Source of the DNA: Gemmiger_A avium
GTDB lineage: Bacteria > Bacillota > Clostridia > Oscillospirales > Ruminococcaceae
Assembly (NCBI GenBank): GCA_019114585.1
Contig: DXFE01000035.1
Span: 1 to 25,223 of the forward strand
Direction of reading: 5' to 3'
Length of the DNA stretch: 25,223 nucleotides
The notes under the pieces are model-generated. The model was not told the origin of the DNA, ran no database searches, and saw only the letters and a list, made by a program, of their open reading frames with translations. Shown in pieces: positions 6,383-14,545 of the stretch. A program made the translations under genes and the position numbers. Position 1 is the stretch's first letter; each line of letters starts with the position of its first letter.

Positions 6383-7834
6383 ATGGCATCCAACACCGTC
6401 CGCACCCGCTTTGCGCCCAGCCCCACCGGCTATATGCACGTGGGCAATCTGCGCACCGCCCTGTACGCCTACCTGAAGGCCAAAAGCAAGGGCGGCACCT
6501 TTATCCTGCGCATCGAAGACACCGACCAGGGCCGCCTTGTGGAAGGCGCCGTGGACGTGATCTACGATACCCTGCGTCAGACCGGCCTGCTGTGGGACGA
6601 AGGGCCCGACGTGGGCGGCCCGGTAGGCCCCTATGTGCAGAGCGAACGGATGGGGATGTTCCGCCAGTATGCCGAGCAGCTGGTGGAGCAGGGCAAGGCC
6701 TATTACTGCTTCTGCACCGCCGAGCGGCTGGAGCAGCTGCACGCCGACCAGAAAGCCGCCGGTGAGGCGGTGGGCCACTACGACGGCCACTGCCGCGATC
6801 TGCCCGCCGAGGAGGTGCGCCGTCTGCTGGACGCCGGCACCCCCTACGTCATCCGCCAGAAGATGCCCCGGGAGGGCGTGACCGGGTTTGACGATGCGGT
6901 GTACGGCCACATCGAGGTGAACAACGCCGAGCTGGAAGATCAGATCCTGATCAAGACCGACGGCATGCCCACCTACAACTTTGCCAACGTGGTGGACGAC
7001 CATCTGATGGGAATCACCCACGTGATCCGGGGCAGCGAGTACCTGTCCAGCACCCCCAAGTACAACCTGCTGTACGACAGCTTCGGCTGGGAGAAGCCGG
7101 TGTATATCCACTGCCCGCCGGTCATGAAGGATGCCCAGAACAAACTGAGCAAGCGCAACGGCGATGCCAGCTACCAGGATCTGATGGCCAAGGGCTATCT
7201 GAGCGCCGCGGTGCTGAACTACATCCTGCTGCTGGGCTGGAGCCCCAAGGGTGAGGAGGAGATCTTCAGCCTGGAGGAAATGGTCAAGATCTTTGACGAG
7301 AGCGGCATCAGCAAGAGCCCGGCCATCTTTGACCCGCTCAAGCTGCGGGCGCTGAACGCGGCTTACATCCGCCGGCTGAGCCCGGAGGAGTTCCGCAAGA
7401 TGGCCGATCCCTGGATCGACAAAGCCGTGCATGTGGAGATCGACCGGGATCTGCTCTGCGCCAACCTGCAGCCCCGCTGCGAGGTGCTGGGCGAGATCCC
7501 CGAGCAGCTGGACTTCTTTGACGCGCCGCTGCCTTTCGGCCCTGAACTGTACACCAACAAGAAGCAGAAGACCACCCCGGACACCGCCCGTCAGGCGCTG
7601 AGCGCCCTGCTGCCGGTGCTGGAGAATCTGCCTGACTGGAACAAGGACGCCATTTTTGAGGCCTGCAAAGCCAAGGCCGAAGAGATGGAGGTCAAGAACG
7701 GCTGGCTGCTCTACCCGCTGGGCATTGCCCTGTCCGGCAAGCAGCGCACCCCCGGCGGCGGCACTGACCTGGCCGCCATGATGGGCCGCGAAGAAACCCT
7801 GGCCCGTCTGCGTGCCGCACTGGCCGCCCTGTAA
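6383..7834 (+). CDS. gltX: Glutamyl-tRNA synthetase
   Basis: This 483-residue class Ib synthetase charges tRNA-Glu with glutamate (and, where asparagine/glutamine amidation is used, possibly tRNA-Gln). Visible signatures are TRFAPSPTGYMHVGNLRTAL with HVGN at residues 19-22, the LRIEDTDQGR glutamate-site motif, the VVDDHLMGITHVIRGSEYLSS region, and KLSKR at about 254-258 as the KMSKS loop. The C-terminal helical anticodon-binding domain is complete, ending ETLARLRAALAAL. AAAAGGAGAAGG precedes the ATG. The gene is monocistronic with a consensus promoter and a 13-bp terminator. A tRNA-Glu gene lies about 3.5 kb downstream. Confidence 0.97.
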   Translation: MASNTVRTRFAPSPTGYMHVGNLRTALYAYLKAKSKGGTFILRIEDTDQGRLVEGAVDVIYDTLRQTGLLWDEGPDVGGPVGPYVQSERMGMFRQYAEQLVEQGKAYYCFCTAERLEQLHADQKAAGEAVGHYDGHCRDLPAEEVRRLLDAGTPYVIRQKMPREGVTGFDDAVYGHIEVNNAELEDQILIKTDGMPTYNFANVVDDHLMGITHVIRGSEYLSSTPKYNLLYDSFGWEKPVYIHCPPVMKDAQNKLSKRNGDASYQDLMAKGYLSAAVLNYILLLGWSPKGEEEIFSLEEMVKIFDESGISKSPAIFDPLKLRALNAAYIRRLSPEEFRKMADPWIDKAVHVEIDRDLLCANLQPRCEVLGEIPEQLDFFDAPLPFGPELYTNKKQKTTPDTARQALSALLPVLENLPDWNKDAIFEACKAKAEEMEVKNGWLLYPLGIALSGKQRTPGGGTDLAAMMGREETLARLRAALAAL

Positions 7835-7848
7835 ACACCTGCTGTTTT

Positions 7849-7880
7849 GTGCCGTTCCCGGTTTATGCCGGGAACGGCAC
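7849..7880 (+). terminator. Terminator of gltX
   Basis: A 13-bp perfect stem (7849-7861 with 7868-7880) and 6-base loop are followed by TATCTTTT. The stem starts 14 bases after the stop codon. Confidence 0.82.
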
Positions 7881-7922
7881 TATCTTTTCGGGACAAAAAT
7901 CCATGAAATGTGCCAATTGTCC

Positions 7923-7951
7923 TTGTTCTTTGTATATCGGTGCGCTACAAT
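7923..7951 (+). promoter_or_regulatory. Promoter of the transaldolase-like gene
   Basis: TTGTTC (7923-7928), a 17-bp spacer and TACAAT (7946-7951) lie about 48 bases before the ATG at 7999. Confidence 0.7.
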
Positions 7952-7998
7952 GAAGGAAAAGCGCCCGATACACCGGGCAGGAAAGAGAGGCTGTTTTC

Positions 7999-8658
7999 AT
8001 GCGTTTTTTCATTGACACCGCCAATGTAGACGAGATCCGCGCCGCCAACGATATGGGCGTGATCGCGGGCGTGACCACCAACCCCAGCCTGATCGCCAAG
8101 GAGGGCCGGGACTACGCCGAGACCCTGAAAGAAATCGCCACCATCGTGGACGGCCCCATCTCCGGTGAGGTAAAGGCCACCACCACCGACGCGGCCGGCA
8201 TGATCGAGGAAGGCCGCGCCATCTACGCCCTGGACCCGGCCCACATGGTGGTGAAGATCCCCATGACCGTGGAGGGCCTGAAAGCCATCAAGGTGCTGAG
8301 TGCCGAGGGCATCCCCACCAACTGCACCCTGATCTTCTCGGCCAACCATGCGCTGCTGGCGGCCCGGGCGGGCGCCACCTATGTAAGCCCGTTCCTGGGC
8401 CGACTGGACGACATCAGCCAGCCGGGCATCGACCTGATCGAGAGCATCGCGGCGATTTTTGCCAACTACCCGGACATCGAGACCCAGATCATCGCGGCCA
8501 GCGTGCGCAACCCCATCCATGTGACCGACTGCGCCCTGGCCGGCGCGGACATCGCCACCGTGCCCTACAAGGTCATCGAGCAGATGACCAAACATCCCCT
8601 GACCGATTCCGGCATTGAGAAGTTCAAGGCCGATTACGTCAAGGTGTTTGGGGCGTAA
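7999..8658 (+). CDS. fsa: Fructose-6-phosphate aldolase / TalC-type transaldolase
   Basis: This 219-residue cytoplasmic (beta/alpha)8 enzyme is of the short transaldolase class. It opens MRFFIDTANVDEIRAANDMG, with GVTTNPSLIAKEG, the Schiff-base lysine K86 in HMVVKIPMT, NCTLIFSANHALLAARAG, SPFLGRLDD and TVPYKVIEQMTKHPLTDSGI. Members either transfer dihydroxyacetone units between sugar phosphates in the non-oxidative pentose phosphate pathway or cleave fructose 6-phosphate; sequence motifs alone do not separate these activities safely. The length is normal (212-222). The ribosome site is GAAAGAGAGG. No terminator is visible before the TetR gene 65 bases downstream, so some read-through is possible, although that gene has its own promoter. 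Confidence 0.93.
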   Translation: MRFFIDTANVDEIRAANDMGVIAGVTTNPSLIAKEGRDYAETLKEIATIVDGPISGEVKATTTDAAGMIEEGRAIYALDPAHMVVKIPMTVEGLKAIKVLSAEGIPTNCTLIFSANHALLAARAGATYVSPFLGRLDDISQPGIDLIESIAAIFANYPDIETQIIAASVRNPIHVTDCALAGADIATVPYKVIEQMTKHPLTDSGIEKFKADYVKVFGA

Positions 8659-8665
8659 GGCCCTA

Positions 8666-8695
8666 TTGTCCCCCGCTTTGCCTTTCTGGTATAAT
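8666..8695 (+). promoter_or_regulatory. Promoter of the TetR-family gene
   Basis: TTGTCC (8666-8671), an 18-bp spacer and perfect TATAAT (8690-8695) lie in the 65-bp gap after the transaldolase gene. Confidence 0.75.
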
Positions 8696-8723
8696 AAAAG
8701 AAAACGCACGGGAGGCGAGCAGG

Positions 8724-9284
8724 ATGGAAAAGCAGGACGGGGCCCGGTACCGGCTGGCGGAAGGTCTTAAAACGCTGGTGCGCAGCGAACCGCTGGACAA
8801 GATCACCGTCAAGCAGATCACCGAAGCCGCCGGTGTCAGCCGCCAGACCTTCTACCGCTGTTTCCTGGATAAATACGACCTGGTCAACTGGTACTTTGAA
8901 CGCCTGGTGGAACAGTCCTTTCAGGAGATGGGCGTCAGCCTGACCTTGCGGGAAGGTTTGCTGAACAAGTTCCGGTTCATCAAGGCGGAACAGAGCTTTT
9001 TTGCCTGCGCTTTCGGCAGCGACGACGCCAACTCCCTCATGCGGTACGACTATGAGTACATTTATCGGTTCTACAGCGACATTATCACCCGCAAAACCGG
9101 CGCGCCGCTGGACAGCGACACCGCCTTTCTGCTGGAAATGTACTGCCGCGGTTCCATCGAAATGACCGCCCGCTGGGCGGTGGGCGGCATGAAACGCAGC
9201 CCCGAACAGATGGTGGAACTTCTCATCGAATCCATGCCCGCCCGGCTGGAATCCCTGCTGCGGGACCTGCATCCCGAAGCCTGA
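8724..9284 (+). CDS. TetR/AcrR-family transcriptional regulator
   Basis: This 186-residue protein has an N-terminal TetR DNA-binding domain at about residues 8-57 (LAEGLKTLVRSEPLDKITVK, then QITEAAGVSRQTFYRCFLDK YDLVNWYFE in two steps), where ITEAAGVSRQTFYRCF is the recognition helix-turn-helix. The C-terminal helical ligand/dimerisation domain resembles the DhaS/TetR_C_7-like group of Firmicutes regulators, with VQ...F.....Y....FY-type aromatic positions. The effector is unknown. GGGAGGCGAGCAGG lies before the ATG. It shares a convergent terminator with the DUF1294 gene. Target candidates include its own promoter, as usual for the family. Confidence 0.88.
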   Translation: MEKQDGARYRLAEGLKTLVRSEPLDKITVKQITEAAGVSRQTFYRCFLDKYDLVNWYFERLVEQSFQEMGVSLTLREGLLNKFRFIKAEQSFFACAFGSDDANSLMRYDYEYIYRFYSDIITRKTGAPLDSDTAFLLEMYCRGSIEMTARWAVGGMKRSPEQMVELLIESMPARLESLLRDLHPEA

Positions 9285-9308
9285 CCCCGCCGCGCGCACA
9301 AAAAGCGA

Positions 9309-9342
9309 CAACCCCTCCGGCCCGATGGCCGGAGGGGTTGTT
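9309..9342. terminator. Bidirectional terminator between the TetR and DUF1294 genes
   Basis: A 15-bp perfect stem (9309-9323 with 9328-9342) with a CGAT loop is followed by TTTC on the plus strand and has a GCTTTTT tail on the minus strand. It serves both convergent genes. Confidence 0.88.
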
Positions 9343-9657
9343 TCATACGCGAATCAGGCAAAAATACACGCTGGCGCCCAGCAGGGCCAGATGCGCCGCA
9401 AACAGCAGCGGCGCGCCCCACACAAAATACCAGTGCAGGGTCTTGTGATGAAACCGGTACATCCCGGCCCACAGCCCGGCGGCCCCGCCCAGCGCCGCCA
9501 GACCCAGCAGGCGGCGTTCCGGCACCCGGCGGCGGCCCAGACGGGCGCACCGCTTGTCCCAGCCGCACAAGGCAAAGTCAACCAGAGACAGCACTGCCTG
9601 CCAGATCAGCAGCCCCAGCGGCAGCCAGATTTTCCATTCGTTCCACAGCTGCGCCAT
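9343..9657 (-). CDS. DUF1294 family small membrane protein
   Basis: This 104-residue protein begins MAQLWNEWKIWLPLGLLIWQ. It has three to four predicted membrane helices and the DUF1294 signature: DFALCGWDKRCARLGRRRVP, then ERRLLGLAALGGAAGLWAGM, then YRFHHKT (D-K, RR-PE, GG..G...GM, H-H-K-T positions). The biochemical role of the family is not established. The gene begins one base after the sulfatase stop codon, with GGAGA inside the sulfatase end acting as ribosome site, so it is translated from the same message. The pairing with a sulfatase looks like operon economy rather than a known functional link. Confidence 0.88.
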   Translation of the reverse strand: MAQLWNEWKIWLPLGLLIWQAVLSLVDFALCGWDKRCARLGRRRVPERRLLGLAALGGAAGLWAGMYRFHHKTLHWYFVWGAPLLFAAHLALLGASVYFCLIRV

Positions 9658-9658
9658 A

Positions 9659-11122
9659 TCAGAAATTCTCCGGGCAGTTGCGGTCCCGCACGTTGGACAG
9701 GCAGTCCACCGGGGTGCGGCCGGGGATCAGGTGTTCCCCGTCGGAATACCCTTCCTCCGAATCCTTCAGCGCCTGGGCCAGCAGATGCCGCAGTTCGGCG
9801 ATGCGGTCCTGATACTCCGGGTCGTGGATGGCGTTGTGGGTCTCGTGCGGATCCCTTTCCAGATCAAAATACTGTTCCTCGTTCCGCTGGCTGAACCAGA
9901 TGAACTTGTCCCGGGTTGTTACAATAAACTGGCTGGAGGCATTGTTCACCCAGAAGGTATGTTCCCCGTGCAGCCACTGCCGGTCCACCCCGTGCAGCAT
10001 GCTCTGGCCGTCCAGATGGGCGGGGATGGGCGCGCCGGCCAGGTCCAGGCAGGTGGGCATCACGTCCCGCAGTTCCACCAGGGATTCGTCCACCCGGCCG
10101 CCCGGGCCCACGTACTTCTCCGGGCCCCAGATCAGCATGGGGATGCGGGCGCTGCCCTCGTAGGGCAGCGACTTGCGGTCCCAGCCATGATCGCTGAGCA
10201 TCTCGCCGTGGTCGCTGGTAAACAGGATCACCGTGTTGTCCATCAGCCGGTGCTCGGTCAGGGCCATCAGCAAGCGGCCGATCTGATGATCCACATGGGT
10301 GATGCAGGCATAGTAGCCGATCTGCTGCTGGCGGATCAGCTCCGAGTCCAGCGGGCCGGTGCAGTTGTTGAAGGTCCGGCCTTTCTGCCGCAGAAATTCC
10401 TGGTCGTCCCAGTCGCCCCGGAACGGCGGCCGCAGATCCTTGTCCTTGTACAGGTCAAAATACCACTGGGGCGCATCGTAGGGCGCGTGGGGCCGCACAA
10501 AGCTGGCCATCAGGAAAAACGGCTGCCGGGGATCCCGCCGGCGCAGAAAATCAATGCTGCGGCTGGCCACCCAGTTGGTGGGATGATACTTTTCCTCATA
10601 GGGCCAGGGCCGGGCCGTCCAGCCGTTGCAGTCCATGCCGGAATCGGTCACGTCCGCGCTGGCACCCAGCTGCTCTTTCAGCCAGTAGAAATAATCGTCT
10701 GCGTAGGTCTGGTTACCGTAGTGATCCACCCCGGCAAACCGGTATTCGTGCAGATAGCCGTCGTGCAGCTCCACATTGTGAAATCCCAGATAGTTGCGCA
10801 GCGGGTGCACATGCATCTTGCCCACGCACTGGGTGTAGTACCCGGCCTTGGCCAACTCCCCGGCCATGGTGCAGCCGTAGTTCCAGTCCACCCCGTCCTG
10901 ATAGCCCACCTTGCCGGTGTGCCGCTGGCTCAGCCCGGTGTGCAGGATGGCCCGGGCGGGCACGCAGGTGGGGCAGGAGGAATAGGCGTGAGGAAAATAC
11001 ACACCCTGAGACGCCAGTGTGTCCAGATAGGGGGTTTTTACGTCGGGATGCCCGGCAAAGCCCATGCAGTCGCCGCGCATCTCGTCGGTCATAATGAGTA
11101 CAATATTGGGACGATCCGCCAT
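9659..11122 (-). CDS. Cysteine-type sulfatase / sulfatase-like hydrolase, cytosolic
   Basis: This 487-residue alkaline-phosphatase-superfamily enzyme begins MADRPNIVLIMTDEMRGDCM. It has metal-ligand D13, the sulfatase signature CPTCVPARAILHTGLSQRHT with C53-V-P-A-R (the Cys converted to formylglycine), a GKMHVHPL lysine/histidine element, RPHAPYD, and the late SDHGEM metal site near residue 303. The C-terminus has QYFDLERDPHETHN, typical of sulfatases. Conversion of C53 in anaerobes needs a radical-SAM maturase (anSME), which is not in this window. There is no signal peptide, so the enzyme should act on imported sulfated substrates; phosphonate or phosphodiester hydrolase activity is an alternative. 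The frame is open 48 codons upstream, but MADRP is the conserved start and AAAGGTCAGG precedes it. Co-transcribed with the DUF1294 gene. Confidence 0.9.
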   Translation of the reverse strand: MADRPNIVLIMTDEMRGDCMGFAGHPDVKTPYLDTLASQGVYFPHAYSSCPTCVPARAILHTGLSQRHTGKVGYQDGVDWNYGCTMAGELAKAGYYTQCVGKMHVHPLRNYLGFHNVELHDGYLHEYRFAGVDHYGNQTYADDYFYWLKEQLGASADVTDSGMDCNGWTARPWPYEEKYHPTNWVASRSIDFLRRRDPRQPFFLMASFVRPHAPYDAPQWYFDLYKDKDLRPPFRGDWDDQEFLRQKGRTFNNCTGPLDSELIRQQQIGYYACITHVDHQIGRLLMALTEHRLMDNTVILFTSDHGEMLSDHGWDRKSLPYEGSARIPMLIWGPEKYVGPGGRVDESLVELRDVMPTCLDLAGAPIPAHLDGQSMLHGVDRQWLHGEHTFWVNNASSQFIVTTRDKFIWFSQRNEEQYFDLERDPHETHNAIHDPEYQDRIAELRHLLAQALKDSEEGYSDGEHLIPGRTPVDCLSNVRDRNCPENF

Positions 11123-11198
11123 ATGCAAAACCTGACCTTTCTTTTTCAGGCGCGCCGTGCAAAACGCCCGGCGCGCCGGTAATTTGCCGTTCGCTTTT

Positions 11199-11227
11199 AT
11201 TATGGCATAAACGGGAACCGGATGCAA
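11199..11227 (-). promoter_or_regulatory. Promoter of the sulfatase operon
   Basis: On the minus strand TTGCAT (11227-11222), a 17-bp spacer and CATAAT (11204-11199) precede a leader of about 70 bases. The promoter lies back to back with the tRNA promoter, 33 bp away. Confidence 0.65.
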
Positions 11228-11259
11228 ACACAGATGCAGAAAAAATTTGCAAAAAAGTG

Positions 11260-11289
11260 TTGACAAACTGCCGCTGTATCAGGTATAAT
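11260..11289 (+). promoter_or_regulatory. Consensus sigma-A promoter of the tRNA-Glu/tRNA-Asn unit
   Basis: TTGACA (11260-11265), an 18-bp spacer and TATAAT (11284-11289) match consensus at all 12 positions. The first tRNA begins about 17 bases after the expected transcription start. Confidence 0.9.
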
Positions 11290-11312
11290 ACAAAAGCTGC
11301 CTGTGCAGTCAT

Positions 11313-11387
11313 GGCCCGTTGGTCAAGCGGTCAAGACGGCGGCCTCTCACGCCGCAAACGGGAGTTCGATTCTCCCACGGGTCACCA
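11313..11387 (+). tRNA. tRNA-Glu (anticodon CTC)
   Basis: A full cloverleaf is visible: acceptor GGCCCGT with ACGGGTC, D-arm GTCAAGCGGTCAAGAC, anticodon stem GCGGC/GCCGC around loop CTCTCAC (U33, anticodon CTC), T-arm GGGAG/CTCCC with TTCGATT, discriminator A and an encoded CCA. It decodes GAG, the preferred glutamate codon in these GC-rich genes. It shares a transcript with tRNA-Asn. Confidence 0.96.
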
Positions 11388-11409
11388 CACCGCACATGGC
11401 AGCTCATAT

Positions 11410-11485
11410 TCCTCAATAGCTCAGTCGGTAGAGCATGCGGCTGTTAACCGCAGGGTCGTTGGTTCGAGTCCAACTTGGGGAGCCA
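11410..11485 (+). tRNA. tRNA-Asn (anticodon GTT)
   Basis: The cloverleaf has acceptor TCCTCAA with TTGGGGA, D-arm GCTCAGTCGGTAGAGC, anticodon stem TGCGG/CCGCA around loop CTGTTAA (anticodon GTT), T-arm GTTGG/CCAAC with TTCGAGT, discriminator G and an encoded CCA. It lies 22 bases after tRNA-Glu. Confidence 0.97.
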
Positions 11486-11511
11486 GCTCGTCGCGGACTT
11501 CGGTCCGTGCA

Positions 11512-11540
11512 AAAGCCCCGGTCTTTTAGACCGGGGCTTT
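11512..11540 (+). terminator. Terminator of the tRNA unit
   Basis: A 13-bp stem (11512-11524 with 11528-11540) ends in a CTTTC tail. It is preceded by a small UUCG tetraloop hairpin (CGGAC-TTCG-GTCCG, 11494-11507) that may protect or help process the tRNA-Asn 3' end. Confidence 0.85.
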
Positions 11541-11696
11541 CTTCATCCCTCCGTCGCTCCTCGCTTCCCCACAAAATCCCGCTGCGCGGTCTTTCGCGGG
11601 GGCCCCGCCCTGCGGGCCGCAAAGAGGGGCAATGTGATTTTTGCGCAAATGCGGCGGTTCCCCAAAAGTAAACTGCGGCACAGGGCAGACAAAACA
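11541..11696. other. Non-coding spacer between the tRNA unit and the ABC exporter gene
   Basis: This GC-rich stretch has several short hairpin-forming runs (for example the GCGGGGGCCCCGC area near 11597-11610). No ribosome site, promoter or credible reading frame is visible in it. Confidence 0.5.
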
Positions 11697-11733
11697 GCCT
11701 CCGCCATCCGGGCTTTCCCCGGGCGGCGGAGGC
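11697..11733 (-). terminator. Terminator of the regulator/ABC exporter operon
   Basis: A 9-bp stem (11697-11705 with 11725-11733) encloses an inner CCGGG/CCCGG hairpin and has a TGTTTTGTC tail on the minus strand. It starts eight bases after the ABC gene's stop codon. Confidence 0.78.
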
Positions 11734-11740
11734 CGTTTGG

Positions 11741-13453
11741 TTATTGTGCCACCGTGAACAGTGAATAGAAATATCCCTTGGCGTTCATCAGCTGGTCAAA
11801 GGTGCCGGATTCCGCAAGGCGGCCGTCTTTCAGCGCCAGGATGCCGTCGCAGCGGCGCAGCAGCGTTTCGTCCAGCCGGTGGGTCACCAGGATGCGGGTG
11901 ATGCCCGCCAGTTCCAGGATGGACAGGGTCACCTGCCGGGCGGTGGCCGGGTCCAGGGCGGCGGTGGCCTCGTCCACCAGCAGCACCTGGCTGCGCTTGA
12001 GCAGGCTGCGGGCAATGGCCACCCGCTGCTGCTCCCCGCCGGAAAGGCCCCGCCCGTTTTCCCCGCAGCGGTAGGCCGTGCCGCGGGCGGCAATCAGCGG
12101 GGCCAGCCCCGCCTGCCGGATGGCCTGCTCCACCTGCTCCGGCGGGAAATCCCGGAACAGGGTGATGTTGTCCCGGATGGAGGCGTCAAACAGGAACACG
12201 TCCTGCTGGATCAGCCCCACCAGATCGTACAGCGATTCGATGCTGGCGGTTTTCAGCTCCTGCCCGTCGTACAGAATCTCGCCGGAATAGTCCCGGCGGC
12301 TGGCGGTCAGCAGCCCCAGCAAGGTGGATTTGCCGCTGCCCGATCCGCCTACCACCGCGTAGCACCCGCCCGCCGCAAAGCGCGCGGAGATACCGGCCAG
12401 CGCGGGGCGGGTCTCCCCTTTGTAGGCAAAGGATACGTTGCGCAGTTCAATCCCCTGCCGCAGTGTGTCGGGCAGCGGCGCGCCCGGCTGGCGTTCGGGC
12501 TCTTCCAGGGCGTCGGCCAGCTTGTCGATCAGCCCCTCGGCGGCCCGCAGGGCGGCAAGCCGTTCCGGAATCACCTGCAGCGGCTCGATCACATAGGCGG
12601 CCAGGTTGATAAAGATGATCAGCACGCCCGGGGTGATCCCCGCGCCGGAAAAGGCCAGCCAGGCCCCCGCCCAGAAGGTGCCCAGCTGGGCCAGCACCCC
12701 CGCCAGGCTCGCCAGAGTGCCGAGGGCGATGACCTGGCGGCGCTTGCGGCATTTGGCCTGTTCCATGGCCCGGTTGCTGCCTGCAAACAATGCCTGAATA
12801 GGCCCCTCGGCCCGGAAACTTTTCATCACCGAAAACCCGCCCAGGCTGTCCTTGAGGGTGGCGGTAAAGGTCTCGTTTTTCTGGGAGACCCGGCGCTCCG
12901 ACTGCTGGATGCGCTTGCCCATGAGCAGGGATACCCCCGCCGGCAGGATGAAAAAGGCGCAGGAGATGCCGGTCATGGCCGGGCTGTACAGCAGCATCAT
13001 CACCAGCGCGCCGATAAAGTCCGCCGCGCTGGTAAGCAGATGGAACTGCCCCTCCAGATAGCCGGTTTCGATGGTTTCCGCGTCGTGGGAAAAGGCGGCC
13101 AGGTACCGGGCGCTTGCCTCCTCGTCAAAACTGGCCAGGCTTTTTTCGGTCAGCTTGCGGAAGGCGTACTCCTTGTACTGCTGCATGGCTTTCTGGATAA
13201 ACCGGGGCTGGGAATGGTATTCCAGCGCCTTGACCAGCAGGATCAGCACCAGCACGGCGCCGATCCATCCCGCCATTCCGGCCAGGCCGGGCGCCCCCGG
13301 CACGCCGGAAATGCCGTCGATCATCTGTTGCAGCGCCCGGGCGATGATCAGGTGCAGCCCGGTGGCAAGCAGCGCGGTCAGCACCGCCAGAAAAAACGCG
13401 CCCCGGTTGCCCCGGTAAAACTGCGCGATGTATTCATTCCGCTTCTTCTTCAC
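11741..13453 (-). CDS. ABC exporter half-transporter (fused permease and ATPase)
   Basis: This 570-residue type I exporter subunit has a membrane domain with about six helices (residues 17-290) followed by a nucleotide-binding domain: Walker A VVGGSGSGKST near 368, Q-loop LIQQDVFLFD, signature LSGGEQQRVAIARSL near 470, Walker B VLLVDEATAALD near 488 and the H-loop THR near 522. Such half-transporters dimerise and export lipids, drugs or peptides; no N-terminal C39 peptidase domain is present, so it is not a leader-cleaving bacteriocin exporter. Translation starts at a GTG (13453-13451) behind GGAGGAGGATATCCT. The start lies inside the end of the upstream HTH/TPR gene (20-bp overlap), so the two are translationally coupled. 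A partner half-transporter is not present, suggesting a homodimer. The substrate is unknown. Confidence 0.92.
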   Translation of the reverse strand: MKKKRNEYIAQFYRGNRGAFFLAVLTALLATGLHLIIARALQQMIDGISGVPGAPGLAGMAGWIGAVLVLILLVKALEYHSQPRFIQKAMQQYKEYAFRKLTEKSLASFDEEASARYLAAFSHDAETIETGYLEGQFHLLTSAADFIGALVMMLLYSPAMTGISCAFFILPAGVSLLMGKRIQQSERRVSQKNETFTATLKDSLGGFSVMKSFRAEGPIQALFAGSNRAMEQAKCRKRRQVIALGTLASLAGVLAQLGTFWAGAWLAFSGAGITPGVLIIFINLAAYVIEPLQVIPERLAALRAAEGLIDKLADALEEPERQPGAPLPDTLRQGIELRNVSFAYKGETRPALAGISARFAAGGCYAVVGGSGSGKSTLLGLLTASRRDYSGEILYDGQELKTASIESLYDLVGLIQQDVFLFDASIRDNITLFRDFPPEQVEQAIRQAGLAPLIAARGTAYRCGENGRGLSGGEQQRVAIARSLLKRSQVLLVDEATAALDPATARQVTLSILELAGITRILVTHRLDETLLRRCDGILALKDGRLAESGTFDQLMNAKGYFYSLFTVAQ

Positions 13454-14519
13454 AGGATATCCTCCTCCACAGCTCGGTCAGTTCCGGATAGTTCTGCTCG
13501 GCTACGGTCCGGTCAAGCCCCTCCCGGGCGGTGGGCCCCAGATCGTCCAGCGCCGTGGCCTTTGCCACCCGGGCCACAAACCGCAGGCTGGTGCCGTCGT
13601 AGCAGGGCGCGGCGTCAAACCGCCGGGCAATGGCCAGGGCCCGGCGCAGGCAATTCTCCGCCTGGTCCGGCTGATTTTGCCGCAGCCAGACGTCCGCCCG
13701 CAGCGCCCACAGCATCGCCTCGCACTTGTCGGTGAAAGCCGCCTCGCCCGGCCGGTTCAGCCCGGAATAAAAGGGCAGCGCCCAGTCCAGCAGGGCGGCG
13801 GCGTTGTCCCAGTCGGCGGTCTTTTCGTACAGGTTCAGATACCCCGTCACGATCTGGGTGTGGGCCACCAGCATGTCCAGCAGCGCCCCGGACAGGTAGG
13901 GCAGCGCCTGCTGCGGGTCGTTGCTCCAGCTGGCCAGGATCTGCCCGATCAGGGCATGGTTCAGCCGGCAGGGATTGTGCGTTTTCAATATTTCCGCGGC
14001 TTTTTCCCAGTCGTCCAGCGCCAGGCAGGTCTGGGCCATTTCCTGATGCAGCGAGGTCTCGCTGATCTCCGGATCGGTGTTCTGGCCGATCAGGCAGCTG
14101 GCGTGGCGGAACAGCTCCAGCGCCCGCTGGTTGCAGGCGGTATCGCCCCGGCGGATCCCCCGCCCCCGATAGTTGATCGCGCTGTGATACACAATCTCAA
14201 AGCAGTTGGGATACCGCCGCAGCGCGTCTTCCACCTGCGCCAGCGGATCTTCCGCCTCCAGATCGTGCACCAGGTCTTTCAGCCGTTCCACCAAAGCGGC
14301 CTGGCCATTACGGCCCGCCTCGTACCCCAGCAGCGCGTCCACCGACACGCCGAACAGATCCGCCATCTCCACGATCAGCCCCAGTTCCGGCGTGGCGGCG
14401 CCCCGCTCCCACTTGGACACCGCCGCAAAACTCACGCCCAGCGTCTCCGCCAGCCGCTCCTGGGTCATGCCGCTCTCTTTGCGCAGGCGGCTGATGTTTT
14501 GTGCAAGGGACAGTTTCAT
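13434..14519 (-). CDS. HTH (XRE) regulator with TPR-like helical C-terminal domain
   Basis: This 361-residue protein starts MKLSLAQNISRLRKESGMTQ. Residues 5-60 form an HTH_3 domain (ERLAETLGVSFAAVSKWERG, ending VSVDALLGY). The remaining 300 residues consist of paired amphipathic helices rich in A/L/W spacing (DDWEKAAEILK, WDNAAALLDWALPFYSGL, QAENCLRRALAIARRF), typical of tetratricopeptide repeats. This arrangement resembles Firmicutes regulators that read peptides or partner proteins, and many Clostridial XRE-TPR proteins of unknown ligand. The start is fixed by GAGGAGG eight bases before the ATG. The gene overlaps and is co-transcribed with the ABC exporter, so it probably controls that exporter and itself. 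No propeptide gene was found beside it. Confidence 0.85.
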   Translation of the reverse strand: MKLSLAQNISRLRKESGMTQERLAETLGVSFAAVSKWERGAATPELGLIVEMADLFGVSVDALLGYEAGRNGQAALVERLKDLVHDLEAEDPLAQVEDALRRYPNCFEIVYHSAINYRGRGIRRGDTACNQRALELFRHASCLIGQNTDPEISETSLHQEMAQTCLALDDWEKAAEILKTHNPCRLNHALIGQILASWSNDPQQALPYLSGALLDMLVAHTQIVTGYLNLYEKTADWDNAAALLDWALPFYSGLNRPGEAAFTDKCEAMLWALRADVWLRQNQPDQAENCLRRALAIARRFDAAPCYDGTSLRFVARVAKATALDDLGPTAREGLDRTVAEQNYPELTELWRRISCEEEAE

Positions 14520-14545
14520 ACCCGCACCTCCTCGTCTCTGCCCTG

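Noticed and set aside
11149..11177. Two GGCGCGCC copies 21 bp apart in the sulfatase leader, also seen in the cysK promoter
   Set aside because: The same octamer occurs at several unrelated places in the window (for example near 9101, 9410, 12478 and 20336), as expected in GC-rich DNA, so a shared sulfur operator is not supported.
9554..11182. A 542-codon open frame on the plus strand
   Set aside because: It is antisense to the sulfatase, whose active-site motifs are clear. Long antisense frames arise from GC-rich codon bias, and it has no ribosome site or recognisable domain.
11879..13735. A 618-codon plus-strand frame
   Set aside because: It is the shadow of the ABC exporter and the end of the HTH/TPR gene; composition is Gln/Gly/Arg-rich with no domain.
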